Source of the DNA: DAHUYF01 sp035509275
Lineage (GTDB): Bacteria > Pseudomonadota > Alphaproteobacteria > ATCC43930 > CGMCC-115725
NCBI GenBank assembly: GCA_035509275.1
Contig: DATJLU010000117.1
Coordinates: forward strand, 62,001 to 126,000
Direction of reading: 5' to 3'
Length of the DNA: 64,000 bases
Below, in pieces: positions 43,472 to 51,915 of this stretch. Numbering within the stretch: the stretch's first letter is position 1; each line of letters opens with the position of its first letter. The notes under the pieces are model-generated. The model was not told the origin of the DNA. It ran no database searches and saw only the letters and a list, made by a program, of their open reading frames with translations. The position numbers and the translations under genes were made by a program.

Positions 43472-44830
43472 TCAGCCCTTGTAGGTCGCTAGAACCCTTT
43501 CGCTCACGCGCCGCGCGAACTCTCCGCTCGGGTTCGACATCGTCTGAAGCATCGCGTTGGCCAGTTCTTCGCCCGTCATCTCCTTGGCTTGATCCTTGGC
43601 CGTCTCGATAATTTTTTCAGTGGCCGAGGTGACCAAGTCCTTGGCGTCGGACGTCAGCATTTCTTCGACCTGGGTCACGATATATTTTTCGATAGCGTTC
43701 TCGGTTACTTCCGCGCCGAGTTTCTTGCCAGCTTCCGCGCCCCACTTCTTGGCGATCGCCTTTGAGAGATTTGGTGCGAGGTCCTTGGCCAGCGGGCCGG
43801 CGAGCTTTTCGGCGGCCTTGTTGATGTTGCCGCCTTCGCCACCGACGAACAGGTCGAACGCCATATCGATCGAGAACTCGGCCCAGTTCACCTTCTGCCC
43901 GAACGCGAGTTTTGATCCGGTAACTGCGACGTTCTTGGTGATCGAAAGGACCTTCCCGGCGCCCGGTGCCACGACATTGAGGCCCATCGTCGCGTAATCG
44001 CCTGCCTTCGAGGCGACCTCCAATCCGGTTACTGCGCGACCGGCTCCCTTGGTGGTATCGCCTGTATATTTCGCCCACAGCTCATGGGCGTGCTGGTTCA
44101 ATTCCTTCATGGCCGCGAGATGGTTGCGCGCCTCATCGAACTTCAGGCTGCCGACGGCACCCATGCCGGCGATATGCTCCACCATCATCTTGCCGGAGAT
44201 TCCGGCGAGCTCGTCTCCAGGGTCGTCGGCGCCGCCGAGTTTGTCGGAAACCCACGAAACCGCACGGTTCAGGCGACCGCCGCCGGCCACCTCCTCATGC
44301 TGCTTCCGGATGAACGCGATATCCTCGACCTCCAGTTGCATCTGGGACAGCAGTTTCTTGATCTCGGCCTGAGCGTTGGCGGCATCCGCGTCGGCGGACC
44401 GCGGCGCGGCGGCAGCGAGTGGGGGGACCGCAGCGGACGGGGGCGGCGTGGGCGGCGCGGCCGGAGCGGGGTGAGCCGCTCCCGGCTTGCCAAGTCCTTG
44501 CGACTTGTACTGATCGAGGGTGGTCGCGATGATCTTCTTCGCCTTGACGTCGAGGACATGACCATGGGTCTCGCACAGCAGGTGCTCCGCCGGCCCGGGG
44601 ACCTTGCCCTTGATCGGCTTGCAATCCGGAAGCATCGGGCCGTTCAACACGCCCTTGGCCTGCGGCGCAGCAGGCGCGCTCGCGCCCGCTGATGCTGATG
44701 CGGCCGCTGCGCTGGGTGGCGCCTTGCCGGCGCCACCAGCGGTTGGACCACGACGCGCCTCGTTCGCCTTGAGAACGGCGATCGTCGCCGGCGGCACACC
44801 CAGGCCCGCCAGGAACTCGTGCTTTTCCAT
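43472..44830 (-). CDS. Unrecognised 452-aa protein with pretoxin-like C-terminal half, behind a CRP-type promoter
   Basis: I do not recognise this family. Residues 1-60 hold a short helix (EFLAGLGVPPATIAVLKANE) and an Ala-rich linker. Residues 70-91 carry C-x12-H-x2-C-x2-H-x-H (Cys70, His83, Cys86, His89, His91), a possible metal site. A Pro/Ala linker (120-145) follows, then a charged helical part (150-260), and a Gly/Ala-rich helical part (265-350) with weakly hydrophobic stretches that resembles pretoxin or membrane-inserting regions. The C-terminus is amphipathic. There is no Sec signal. The start MEKHEF is set by GAGGGG upstream. It lies in an accessory patch beside a broken DUF2806-like gene. 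An effector role is only a guess. Confidence 0.65.
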   Translation of the reverse strand: MEKHEFLAGLGVPPATIAVLKANEARRGPTAGGAGKAPPSAAAASASAGASAPAAPQAKGVLNGPMLPDCKPIKGKVPGPAEHLLCETHGHVLDVKAKKIIATTLDQYKSQGLGKPGAAHPAPAAPPTPPPSAAVPPLAAAAPRSADADAANAQAEIKKLLSQMQLEVEDIAFIRKQHEEVAGGGRLNRAVSWVSDKLGGADDPGDELAGISGKMMVEHIAGMGAVGSLKFDEARNHLAAMKELNQHAHELWAKYTGDTTKGAGRAVTGLEVASKAGDYATMGLNVVAPGAGKVLSITKNVAVTGSKLAFGQKVNWAEFSIDMAFDLFVGGEGGNINKAAEKLAGPLAKDLAPNLSKAIAKKWGAEAGKKLGAEVTENAIEKYIVTQVEEMLTSDAKDLVTSATEKIIETAKDQAKEMTGEELANAMLQTMSNPSGEFARRVSERVLATYKG

Positions 44831-44911
44831 GGCTATCACCCCTCGAAATTGCGCTGCGCTGCGCCATCGACTGAGAAATGATCGGAATGCACCGCTGGCA
44901 AAGAACCGTTT

Positions 44912-44961
44912 CATGCGCATTGTATTGCACCCGCAAGCGGTCTTTTGTGATCGGCATCACA
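44912..44961 (-). promoter_or_regulatory. Predicted CRP-dependent class II promoter
   Basis: TGTGATCGGCATCACA at 44946-44961 is a perfect CRP consensus (TGTGA-N6-TCACA). On the minus strand TACAAT (44924-44919) is one base from the consensus -10 box. A start about 7 bases beyond it (near 44912) puts the CRP centre at -41.5, the exact class II position. The transcript would have an 82-base leader before the ATG at 44830. Confidence 0.7.
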
Positions 44962-45318
44962 GGCGACTTACGGCGCGAGGCGGAACGTGGAGCGCCGCGA
45001 GCTGTGCCGCTCGATACACCGCGATCTCTGCCAGCGACGACGCCTCGCTCCGTCCTCGGAAAGATTCACCGTCTAGGCGCGATGCTCGCTAGCGGGGATT
45101 ACTCTCACCGCAATCGCGAGGCGGAGATGGGCGCAATGGTCACGGGCCTGCTCGCCGATCCCGACGACACGCTGCCGCGGGAGAAGCTCGGGATGCTCGA
45201 CCTCAAGCTTCTGGCGAAGCTGCAAGAAAACGGAGATCAACATCAGCGGCGTCGACATCCACGATGCAGATACGCTGGCGAGAAAAGTGGGCAGCAACGC
45301 GGAGGATGCCACAAGTGA
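44962..45318. other. Degraded or non-coding region upstream of the DUF2806-like remnant
   Basis: No intact gene is supported. A plus-strand frame at about 45061-45245 reads like protein (GAMLASGDYSHRNREAEMGA, then LGMLDLKLLAKLQENG). It continues sensibly only after a one-base frame change near 45230 (INISGVDIHDADTLARKV, ending at a TAA near 45350). This pattern suggests remains of a coding sequence, possibly the N-terminal part of the broken gene that follows. Confidence 0.4.
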
Positions 45319-45683
45319 GACCTCCGGCGTCTTTGGGCGCGCGTACTAACCGGCGAAGCTCGACAGCCGAAAAGCTATTCGTTTCTCACACTAGAGTTTC
45401 TGCGAAACGTCTCGGTGGACGATGCGCACCTGATCGAAAAGCTGGCGCCATTTGTGATTGATGGCAGGATTGCCAGGAGTGTCGATTCATTCCTCGACGA
45501 GGTCGGCCTCACGTTCGAGGTGCTCCTCGGGTTGCAGGAGCTTGGGATCATTGCGGGCGTCGAAGCCCTCGGTCTGAGTGTTACGGTTGTGAACTAGCCA
45601 AACGCCACAGCTTTAAGGCCTTTCTGGCTGATTACGTGACCACCCCTTCAGGGACTCGCGTGGAGAACTGGGTCGAACTGTAG
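45319..45683 (+). pseudogene. DUF2806-like gene remnant, frameshifted
   Basis: The frame from 45319 reads DLRRLWARVLTGEARQPKSY, then SFLTLEFLRNVSVDDAHLIEKLAPFV, which resembles the DUF2806 core (an LWA-LAGE segment, then a helix of the T-LE-L-N type, then KLAPFV). A TGA at 45316-45318 lies directly before it and no ATG, GTG or TTG start precedes the core; only a GTG at 45415 could begin a 60-aa piece. That frame stops at 45597, but another frame continues to a TAG at 45681-45683 with ELAKRHSFKAFLADYVTT, like the C-terminus of the family. A frameshift near 45570-45595 explains this. A good terminator follows 31 bases later. Confidence 0.6.
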
Positions 45684-45714
45684 TCCGTAGCGGGAAGCGC
45701 AAAGGGAGCACGAA

Positions 45715-45739
45715 GGGCGGCTACGAGCCGCCCCTTTTT
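45715..45739 (+). terminator. Rho-independent terminator
   Basis: Stem GGGCGGCT (45715-45722) / AGCCGCCC (45726-45733) with an ACG loop, then C and TTTTT. It probably once ended the DUF2806-like gene and may still insulate the following operon. Confidence 0.88.
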
Positions 45740-45930
45740 GTTGCCGGCGGCCCCTAGACCGGACTTGGCGCTGCGAGCCAGTAGCGGCCGATCCGGCCAG
45801 CGCGGAAAAGCTCTGTGGGTAGAATGGCTTAGTCGCACCGTGCCCGAGCCGTTCCGCAAAACGGTCCGGGATTTACAGTCCCTACCGCGGCGTGGCAATT
45901 TGCCGGGGGACGGAAGAAGGAGAGGGAGGA

Positions 45931-46680
45931 ATGGCCGACCGGCTCAAGGGCAAGATCGCCCTCGTCACGGCTGCGGCGCAAGGCATCGGGCGCGCCTCGG
46001 CGCTGGTCTTTGCCGCCGAGGGCGCGAGCGTCATCGCCACCGACATCGATGTCGCCAAGCTCGAAGCGCTGAAGGGCGCGGCAAAGGGGAAGCTCGACAT
46101 CCGCCCCCTCGACGTGATGGATCCGGCCGCGATTACGGCGCTAGCGGGCGAGCTCGGCGCGGTCGACGTGCTGTTCAATTGCGCCGGCTTCGTCCATCAC
46201 GGCACGGTGCTCGATTGCACGGAAAAGGACTGGGACTTCACCATGGACCTCAACGTGCGCAGCATGTACCGGATGATCCGCGCCTTTCTGCCGGCGATGC
46301 TGAAACGCGGCAAGGGCGCCTCGATCATCAACATGTCGTCCGGCGCCTCCTCGGTCAAAGCCGCGCCCAACCGCTTCGTTTACGGCGCCAGCAAGGCGGC
46401 GGTGATCGGTCTCACCAAAGCGGTCGCCATCGACTTCATCAAGAACGGCATCCGCTGCAATGCCATTTGCCCCGGCACCATCGCCACGCCCTCGCTCGAG
46501 GACCGCATCGCTGCCCAGGGCGGCACGCAAGCGGTGCGCGACGCCTTCGTTCAGCGCCAGCCGCTCGGGCGGCTCGGCACGGCGGAGGAGATTGCAGCGC
46601 TCGCGGTCTATCTCGCCAGCGATGAAGCGAGCTTCACCACCGGCGCCATCCATCTGGTCGATGGCGGCTGGTCGCTCTAA
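45931..46680 (+). CDS. SDR dehydrogenase, 2-keto-3-deoxy-L-fuconate dehydrogenase-like
   Basis: A 249-aa classical SDR. Motifs are VTAAAQGIGRASALVFAAEG, FNCAGFVHHG, INMSSGASS and the catalytic Tyr-Lys in VYGASKAAVIGLTK, ending LVDGGWSL. The combination KGKIALVTAAAQGIGRA and CPGTIATPSLEDR matches the group that includes 2-keto-3-deoxy-L-fuconate dehydrogenases and mammalian DHRS6. The next gene, 36 bases on, encodes an FAH-family hydrolase that in the non-phosphorylated L-fucose/L-rhamnose pathway uses this enzyme's product. AGGGAGGA sets the start. The pathway call is strengthened by the pairing. Confidence 0.85.
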   Translation: MADRLKGKIALVTAAAQGIGRASALVFAAEGASVIATDIDVAKLEALKGAAKGKLDIRPLDVMDPAAITALAGELGAVDVLFNCAGFVHHGTVLDCTEKDWDFTMDLNVRSMYRMIRAFLPAMLKRGKGASIINMSSGASSVKAAPNRFVYGASKAAVIGLTKAVAIDFIKNGIRCNAICPGTIATPSLEDRIAAQGGTQAVRDAFVQRQPLGRLGTAEEIAALAVYLASDEASFTTGAIHLVDGGWSL

Positions 46681-46716
46681 CCTCAATCCCCACTATCAGC
46701 AGGAGAGGAAAATCCC

Positions 46717-47571
46717 ATGAAGCTGCTTCGCTACGGCCCGCGCGGCCAGGAGAAACCGGGCATGCTCGACCGCGACGGTCAGTTGCGCGACCTCTCCGGC
46801 GCGATCAAGGATCTGACGGCCGACGCGCTCGCGCCAGCGGCGCTCGACAAGCTGAGAAAGCTCGATCCGGCGAGCCTGCCGGCGGTCTCCGGCAATCCGC
46901 GCCTCGGCCCCTGTGTCGCCGGCATCTCGAAGCTGGTCTGCGTCGGTCTCAACTATGTCGACCATGCCAAGGAGGCCGGCATGCAAATTCCGACCGAGCC
47001 GGTGCTCTTCCTCAAGGCAATCAGCTCGCTGAGCGGCCCCAACGACCCGGTGATGCTGCCCAAGGGCGCTGAGAAAGGCGATTGGGAGGTCGAGCTCGGC
47101 ATCGTCATCGGGACCAAGGCGCAATATGTCAGCGTGCATGACGCGCTGAAGCATGTTGCCGGCTATTGCATCGCCAACGACGTCTCCGAACGCAATTACC
47201 AGCTTGAGCGCGGCGGCAATTGGTCGAAGGGCAAGAGCGCCGACACCTTCTGTCCGCTCGGCCCGTGGCTGGTGACCGCGGACGAGGTGCCGGACCCGCA
47301 GGCCCTCGATCTCTTCTGCGAGGTAAGCGGGCAGCGCATGCAGAACGGCTCGACCCGCAACATGATCTTCAATTGCGCGCATATCGTCAGCTATATCAGC
47401 CATTTCATGACCTTGATGCCGGGCGACGTGATCCCGACCGGAACCCCCGCCGGCGTCGGGCAAGGGATGAAGCCGCCGCGCTTCCTGCGGCCCGGCGACG
47501 TGATGCGCCTCGGCATCACCGGACTGGGCGAACAGCGCCAGGAGGTGGTCGCTTACAGCGCGAGCCGCTAG
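46717..47571 (+). CDS. FAH-family hydrolase, 2,4-diketo-3-deoxy-L-fuconate hydrolase-like
   Basis: A 284-aa metal-dependent C-C bond hydrolase of the fumarylacetoacetase family. Family segments are CVGLNYVDHAKEAGM, PTEPVLFLK, DWEVELGIVIG with metal-binding Glu residues, IANDVSERNYQ, GKSADTFCPLGPWLV, and PTGTPAGVGQG. The close match to hydrolases acting on 2,4-diketo-3-deoxy sugar acids, and the SDR partner upstream, suggest pyruvate plus lactate (or glycolate) as products. CAGGAGAGG precedes the ATG. Fumarylpyruvate hydrolase activity is the alternative. Confidence 0.87.
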   Translation: MKLLRYGPRGQEKPGMLDRDGQLRDLSGAIKDLTADALAPAALDKLRKLDPASLPAVSGNPRLGPCVAGISKLVCVGLNYVDHAKEAGMQIPTEPVLFLKAISSLSGPNDPVMLPKGAEKGDWEVELGIVIGTKAQYVSVHDALKHVAGYCIANDVSERNYQLERGGNWSKGKSADTFCPLGPWLVTADEVPDPQALDLFCEVSGQRMQNGSTRNMIFNCAHIVSYISHFMTLMPGDVIPTGTPAGVGQGMKPPRFLRPGDVMRLGITGLGEQRQEVVAYSASR

Positions 47572-47736
47572 GCGCGCCGATCTCCTGTCGGTGCCAAACT
47601 GATTCGCGCGATCGGCGAAGGAGCTTGGCAGCCGATGCTTCCGGTGGTTACCTTGCCGCACGCGGTGCGGTCGGAGCGAACGTATCGTTGCCGGGGACGT
47701 TTCTCTGCTACAAGGTCACGCCGCGACGGGGGTGAC

Positions 47737-48363
47737 GTGGACATCGAGGATGCGGTCAGGACGTATCGGCTGTTCTCCGGGTCCTACGATCTGGTGTTCG
47801 GGCCGCTGTTTCATCCCGGCCGCAAGGAGGCGGTGCGCATCGCCAATGACCGGCCGGGGCAGCGCATCCTTGAGGTCGGCGTCGGCACGGGGCTGTCGCT
47901 GCCGCATTTCCGCCGCGACGCGCGGGTCACGGGGATCGACGTCTCGGCGGAGATGCTCGAGAAGGCGCGCCGCCGCGTCGAGCGGCTGAAGCTCGCCCAG
48001 GTCGAGGCGCTGCTGCTGATGGATGCGGAGCAGACCAGTTTCCCCGATGACGGCTTCGATGCGGTGCTGGCGCTTTACGTCGCTTCCGTCGTTCCCGACC
48101 CGGCGCGCTTTGCCGCCGAGCTCCGGCGCGTCTGCAAGCCCGGCGGCACCATCGTCATCGTCAACCACTTCACCAGCGAGAATGTGCTGATGCGCTTCAT
48201 CGAAAAGCGCCTCGCGCCGCTCGCCGACAAGATCGGCTTCGACGCCGATTTTCCGCTCGACCGCTTTCTCGCGTCGAGCGGGCTGCAGGTGCGCGAGACG
48301 CGGCCGAGCAATCTCTTCGGCTATTGGACGTTGCTGCGCTGCATCAATGTGAAGCCGACGTGA
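47737..48363 (+). CDS. SAM-dependent methyltransferase, PmtA-like
   Basis: A 208-aa class I methyltransferase. The SAM motif I is ILEVGVGTGLSLP, followed by TGIDVSAEMLEKARRR and DAVLALYVASVVPDP. The N-terminal TYRLFSGSYDLVFGPLFHPGR is typical of the short phosphatidylethanolamine N-methyltransferases (PmtA) of alphaproteobacteria, which help make phosphatidylcholine at the membrane. The start is a GTG at 47737 after GGGGGTGAC; a longer reading from an ATG at 47635 has a poor extension. It could instead methylate another lipid or a quinone. Confidence 0.8.
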   Translation: MDIEDAVRTYRLFSGSYDLVFGPLFHPGRKEAVRIANDRPGQRILEVGVGTGLSLPHFRRDARVTGIDVSAEMLEKARRRVERLKLAQVEALLLMDAEQTSFPDDGFDAVLALYVASVVPDPARFAAELRRVCKPGGTIVIVNHFTSENVLMRFIEKRLAPLADKIGFDADFPLDRFLASSGLQVRETRPSNLFGYWTLLRCINVKPT

Positions 48364-48381
48364 CCCGCGCCGGCCGAGAGG

Positions 48382-48813
48382 CTAGGCCGCGCTGCCGGCC
48401 TCACGCCCGCCTGCCGTTCCGCCCTGGCTGATGAGGAAGCCGATCTTGGTCTTGAGCTCCTGCGGCGAGATCGGCTTGACGATATAGCCCTGGACGCCCG
48501 CCTTCTTGGCGATGACGACGGAGTCGAGATCGGCTCGGCCGGTCAGCATCAGGAACGGCAGCTGCGGCTTCTTGGGATGGACCTGCTTGAACAGCTCCAC
48601 CCCCGACATGCCGGGCATGTTCCAGTCGCAGATCACGATGTCGACCTTGCCGGCCGGACCGCTCAGCTGCTCGAGCGCCTGCTCGCCGCCTTCCGCCTCG
48701 TAGATGTGACCGACCTTCATGCGCTTTAGCATGCGGCATACCAGCGTACGCATGGCTTCGTCATCGTCCACCACGAGCACGCTGACACTCTCGAGAGCCA
48801 TCGATCCATCCAT
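48382..48813 (-). CDS. Single-domain CheY-like response regulator
   Basis: A 143-aa receiver protein with no output domain. Acidic residues are in VVDDDEAM, the phosphoacceptor Asp in IVICDWNMPGMSG, Thr in FLMLTGRAD, and Lys in YIVKPISPQEL. The start is the Met of MDGSMALE, chosen for its GGAG upstream. Such proteins act by binding other proteins, for example in chemotaxis or phosphorelays. The partner is unknown; the chemoreceptor at 18669 is far away. Confidence 0.9.
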   Translation of the reverse strand: MDGSMALESVSVLVVDDDEAMRTLVCRMLKRMKVGHIYEAEGGEQALEQLSGPAGKVDIVICDWNMPGMSGVELFKQVHPKKPQLPFLMLTGRADLDSVVIAKKAGVQGYIVKPISPQELKTKIGFLISQGGTAGGREAGSAA

Positions 48814-48891
48814 CGTCACATCTCCGCGAGAAGCGGGCCCGCCACCCTTTTTAAGGCGTTGCGGGTTAACGATCGGCAAAAAAGCGCCTCT

Positions 48892-49260
48892 TTAGTGAGC
48901 AGCCGCCGTCGTGCCGCCCTGGCGTCCGCCGACGAGCACCTCGCAGCTCGTCGTGCCGACATTGCGGAAGAAATAATCCTCGGTCGGCTTGGCAAGATGA
49001 TTGGGGTCGCGCAGGTTGAGGCCGGTCCCCTTGGCGATGTCGAGCAGCGCGCCGCCTTGCGGGCCGTTGAAGCGTGCGGTGAGCTCGCCCGGATGCTGCG
49101 GCCCGAATTGATTGAGCGAGCAGGCGCGGCTCAGCGCGTTGTCGCGCACGCCGACCTGCCAATAAGGCGCTTTCGAGGTCAGCACCACCTCGCGCGCCTC
49201 GGCCGCGCCGGCGGCGATAACGACGCAGCAGGGCAGCAGCAAGAGCAGCCGCAAAGACAT
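48892..49260 (-). CDS. Secreted hypothetical protein (122 aa)
   Basis: A small exported protein. Residues 1-22 (MSLRLLLLLPCCVVIAAGAAEA) form a Sec signal, with cleavage likely after AEA. The mature part is about 100 residues with a Cys pair (ACSLNQ, TTSCEVLV) that may form a disulfide in the periplasm. No domain recognised. It is divergent from the lipoprotein gene at 49428. Confidence 0.65.
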   Translation of the reverse strand: MSLRLLLLLPCCVVIAAGAAEAREVVLTSKAPYWQVGVRDNALSRACSLNQFGPQHPGELTARFNGPQGGALLDIAKGTGLNLRDPNHLAKPTEDYFFRNVGTTSCEVLVGGRQGGTTAAAH

Positions 49261-49427
49261 GGCAACAGAGGTTAAGGCGGCACGGTAAAGGAAAGGTTAG
49301 GGCGCCATGCCGCCAAGGCGAATATCCCGTAGCGACCACCCGCTTTGCCTGTGCCGACCGCTCCGGCGAGACGGCCGTCGACAGACACAGAATTGCCCTA
49401 GTTCTCGGGCACACATCGCGTCCTCAG

Positions 49428-50048
49428 ATGCGCAAGCCCCTTCAGCTCGTCCTCGTCATCGTCGCTTCGACGACGTTATCGGGTTGCCTGGATCTCGACT
49501 GGGCGATGTTGTCATTGTTCGGCGGGCGCAACGATGTAAGACAGATCGAGCCCAACGATTGGATCGATATACCAAGAGATCGCGCCGTCATCGTGTACGG
49601 CGTCGCGGATCAAGGAAAGTGGCCGCGCGAGGGCATCGCCGTGACGCTCGACGAGTATTCGATGGAGCGCCATCAGATCGCTTTCAGTTGCTTTTTGTAC
49701 AACCATGCCGACGCGGTGCTTGCCGCCGGGACCGCTGAAGTCCACTACTTCGTCTTTCGCGTGCCGCCCGGCTACTACATAGACGGTATCATTAATCCCA
49801 CGCCGGTCGCGGAGCCCTACGCCTCCATGGCCTTCGAGGCTCCGGCTGGGCGCATTGTTTACATCGGCGACTTCGTGAATGTGACCGAAGCGGCCGGGGC
49901 TGACGCAGAGGAGACGTTCGAATTCCGTCGCAATCTCGACGCCGCCCGCACGGCCCTGAAGTCATACAAGGCTCTGCACGGCGAGCTGACTCTCGCGAAC
50001 GGGGTTCGCGTCGATCGTGGACCCATGCCGTACCCTTGCATGCCCTAA
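49428..50048 (+). CDS. Hypothetical lipoprotein
   Basis: A 206-aa protein with a lipoprotein signal (VIVASTTLSGC, lipidated Cys20). The mature part is beta-rich, with the phrases HYFVFRVPPGYYIDGII and AGRIVYIGDFVNVTEAAG, which resemble small proteins of unknown function that carry a carboxypeptidase-like or transthyretin-like fold. No catalytic motif is visible. The 167-base gap to the divergent gene presumably holds both promoters. Confidence 0.7.
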   Translation: MRKPLQLVLVIVASTTLSGCLDLDWAMLSLFGGRNDVRQIEPNDWIDIPRDRAVIVYGVADQGKWPREGIAVTLDEYSMERHQIAFSCFLYNHADAVLAAGTAEVHYFVFRVPPGYYIDGIINPTPVAEPYASMAFEAPAGRIVYIGDFVNVTEAAGADAEETFEFRRNLDAARTALKSYKALHGELTLANGVRVDRGPMPYPCMP

Positions 50049-50096
50049 TCACGCCCGACTAAATCGGCGGAGCGCCCGTCCCGGGGCCCGGCCGGG

Positions 50097-51887
50097 TCAA
50101 AACCGATCGAGATCGAAGGCCATGACCGTGCCGCCGCCGGTGATCGCCGGCAGCAAGGCCGGGGCGGCGGGCAGGATGTGCTCGGCATAAAAGCGCGCCG
50201 TGACCAGCTTCGCCTGGTTGAAGCCGGCATCGCCGGCGCGCGTGCGGAGGCGAGCGGTGGCCGCCAGCGCGCTCTTTGCCATGAGCCAGCCGCCTGCGAC
50301 CGTGGCGAGCTGCTTCAGATAGGGCACGGCGCCGGCGAGGGCGCGCGGCGCATCGCTGTCGCCGTGATCGACCATCCAGGCCGTCGCCCGCTCGACGGCG
50401 TCGAGCGCCGCGGCGAGTGGCTCGGCGAGTGCGGCGAGATCATCGCCGGGCGCCTCGGCGAGCGCACGCTCGCTGGCGCGCATCTCCGCGATCAGCTCGC
50501 CGGCCGCGGCGCCGCGGTCGCGCAGCAGCTTGCGGCCGACGAGATCATTGGCCTGGATGCCATTGGTGCCTTCATAGATCGGCGCGATGCGCGCATCGCG
50601 CAGATGCTGTGCCGCACCGGTCTCTTCGATGAAGCCCATCCCGCCATGCACCTGCACGCCGAGCGAGGCGATCTCGACGCCGAGATCGGTGCACCATGCC
50701 TTGACCGCGGGAATGAGCAGATCGACGCGGCGCTGCTGCCGCTCTCGCGTGGCGTCGTCGGGGTGATGGCGGGCACGGTCGATAGCGCCGGCGGCGTAAT
50801 AGGCAAGGGCGCGCATCGCCTCGGTTTCGGCGCGCATCAACAGCAGCATGCGCCGGACATCGGGGTGATGGATGATGGGATAGGCGCCGGCGGCTTTTGC
50901 CGTCACCGGGCGGCCTTGGACGCGTTGGCGGGCGAAGTCGCGCGCCTGTTGATAGGCGCGCTCGGCGATAGCGACACCCTGAAGGCCGACATTGAGGCGC
51001 GCATTGTTCATCATCGTGAACATGCACTCCATGCCGCGGTTTTCCTCGCCGACAAGGAAGCCGATCGCGCCACCATTGTCGCCATAGGCGAGGACGCAGG
51101 TCGGGCTCGCATGGATGCCGAGCTTGTGCTCGAGGCTGACGCAGCGAACGTCGTTGCGCTGGCCGAGGCTGCCATCGGCGCCGACCATGAATTTCGGCAC
51201 CAGGAAAAGCGAGATGCCCTTGGTGCCGGGGGGCGCGTCGGGCAGTCGCGCGAGCACGAGATGCACGATGTTCTCGGCCATGTCGTGCTCGCCATAGGTG
51301 ATGAAGATCTTCTGTCCGGCGATGCGATAATGCGCACCCTCGCGAGCGGCGCGCGTGCGCAGCGCGCCGACATCGGAGCCCGCCTGGGGCTCGGTCAGGT
51401 TCATCGTTCCGGTCCATTCGCCGGAGATCAGCTTCGGCAAGTAGAGGCGCTGCTGCTCCGGCGAGCCATGCGCGGTGAGCGCCTCGACCGCGCCGACATT
51501 GAGCAGCGGGCAGAGCGCGAAGCTCATATTGGCCGCGTTCCACATCTCGGCCACCGCCGTGGCGACGGCGATCGGGAGGCCCTGGCCGCCGTGCTCGGGC
51601 GCGAAGGGCAGGGCGTTCCAGCCGCCTTCGACATAGTGCCGGTAGGCTTCCTTGAACCCTTCGGGCGTGCGCACGACGCCGTTTTCAAGCCGGCTTCCCT
51701 GCTCGTCGCCGGCGCGGTTGAGCGGCGCCAGCACGCCGCCGGCGAGCTTTCCCGCCTCTTCGAGAACCGCGTCGACGAGATCGTCGCTCGCCTGCTCGCA
51801 GCCCGGCAGCGCGGCGATCTCGCCGATGCCGGCGATCTCCTGGAGGGCAAAGCGCATATCGGCGAGCGGCGCGGTATAGTCGGTCAC
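50097..51887 (-). CDS. Acyl-CoA dehydrogenase, DmdC/FadE long type
   Basis: A 596-aa acyl-CoA dehydrogenase of the long branch that includes 3-methylthiopropanoyl-CoA dehydrogenase (DmdC). The core has LPKLISGEWTGTMNLTEPQAG, GQKIFITYGEHDMAENI, and MHGGMGFIEETGAAQHLRD... with the catalytic Glu in IYEGTNGIQANDLVGRKLL. A C-terminal extension (about 470-596) typical of this branch follows. The start MTDYTAPL matches relatives. It lies 28 bases after the stop of the FAD-linked dehydrogenase on the same strand, so they may form an operon. DMSP use is not implied. Confidence 0.88.
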   Translation of the reverse strand: MTDYTAPLADMRFALQEIAGIGEIAALPGCEQASDDLVDAVLEEAGKLAGGVLAPLNRAGDEQGSRLENGVVRTPEGFKEAYRHYVEGGWNALPFAPEHGGQGLPIAVATAVAEMWNAANMSFALCPLLNVGAVEALTAHGSPEQQRLYLPKLISGEWTGTMNLTEPQAGSDVGALRTRAAREGAHYRIAGQKIFITYGEHDMAENIVHLVLARLPDAPPGTKGISLFLVPKFMVGADGSLGQRNDVRCVSLEHKLGIHASPTCVLAYGDNGGAIGFLVGEENRGMECMFTMMNNARLNVGLQGVAIAERAYQQARDFARQRVQGRPVTAKAAGAYPIIHHPDVRRMLLLMRAETEAMRALAYYAAGAIDRARHHPDDATRERQQRRVDLLIPAVKAWCTDLGVEIASLGVQVHGGMGFIEETGAAQHLRDARIAPIYEGTNGIQANDLVGRKLLRDRGAAAGELIAEMRASERALAEAPGDDLAALAEPLAAALDAVERATAWMVDHGDSDAPRALAGAVPYLKQLATVAGGWLMAKSALAATARLRTRAGDAGFNQAKLVTARFYAEHILPAAPALLPAITGGGTVMAFDLDRF

Positions 51888-51915
51888 GGCGAGCCTCCTC
51901 CGTTGATCGGCCGGT

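Noticed and set aside
45415..45597. A functional 60-aa gene starting at GTG 45415
   Set aside because: It is the C-terminal part of a longer family core whose upstream part is in the same frame but has no start, and no ribosome site precedes the GTG.
50097..51887. A DMSP degradation locus based on the DmdC-like dehydrogenase
   Set aside because: DmdA, DmdB and DmdD are not present nearby, and this branch of dehydrogenases acts on many substrates.
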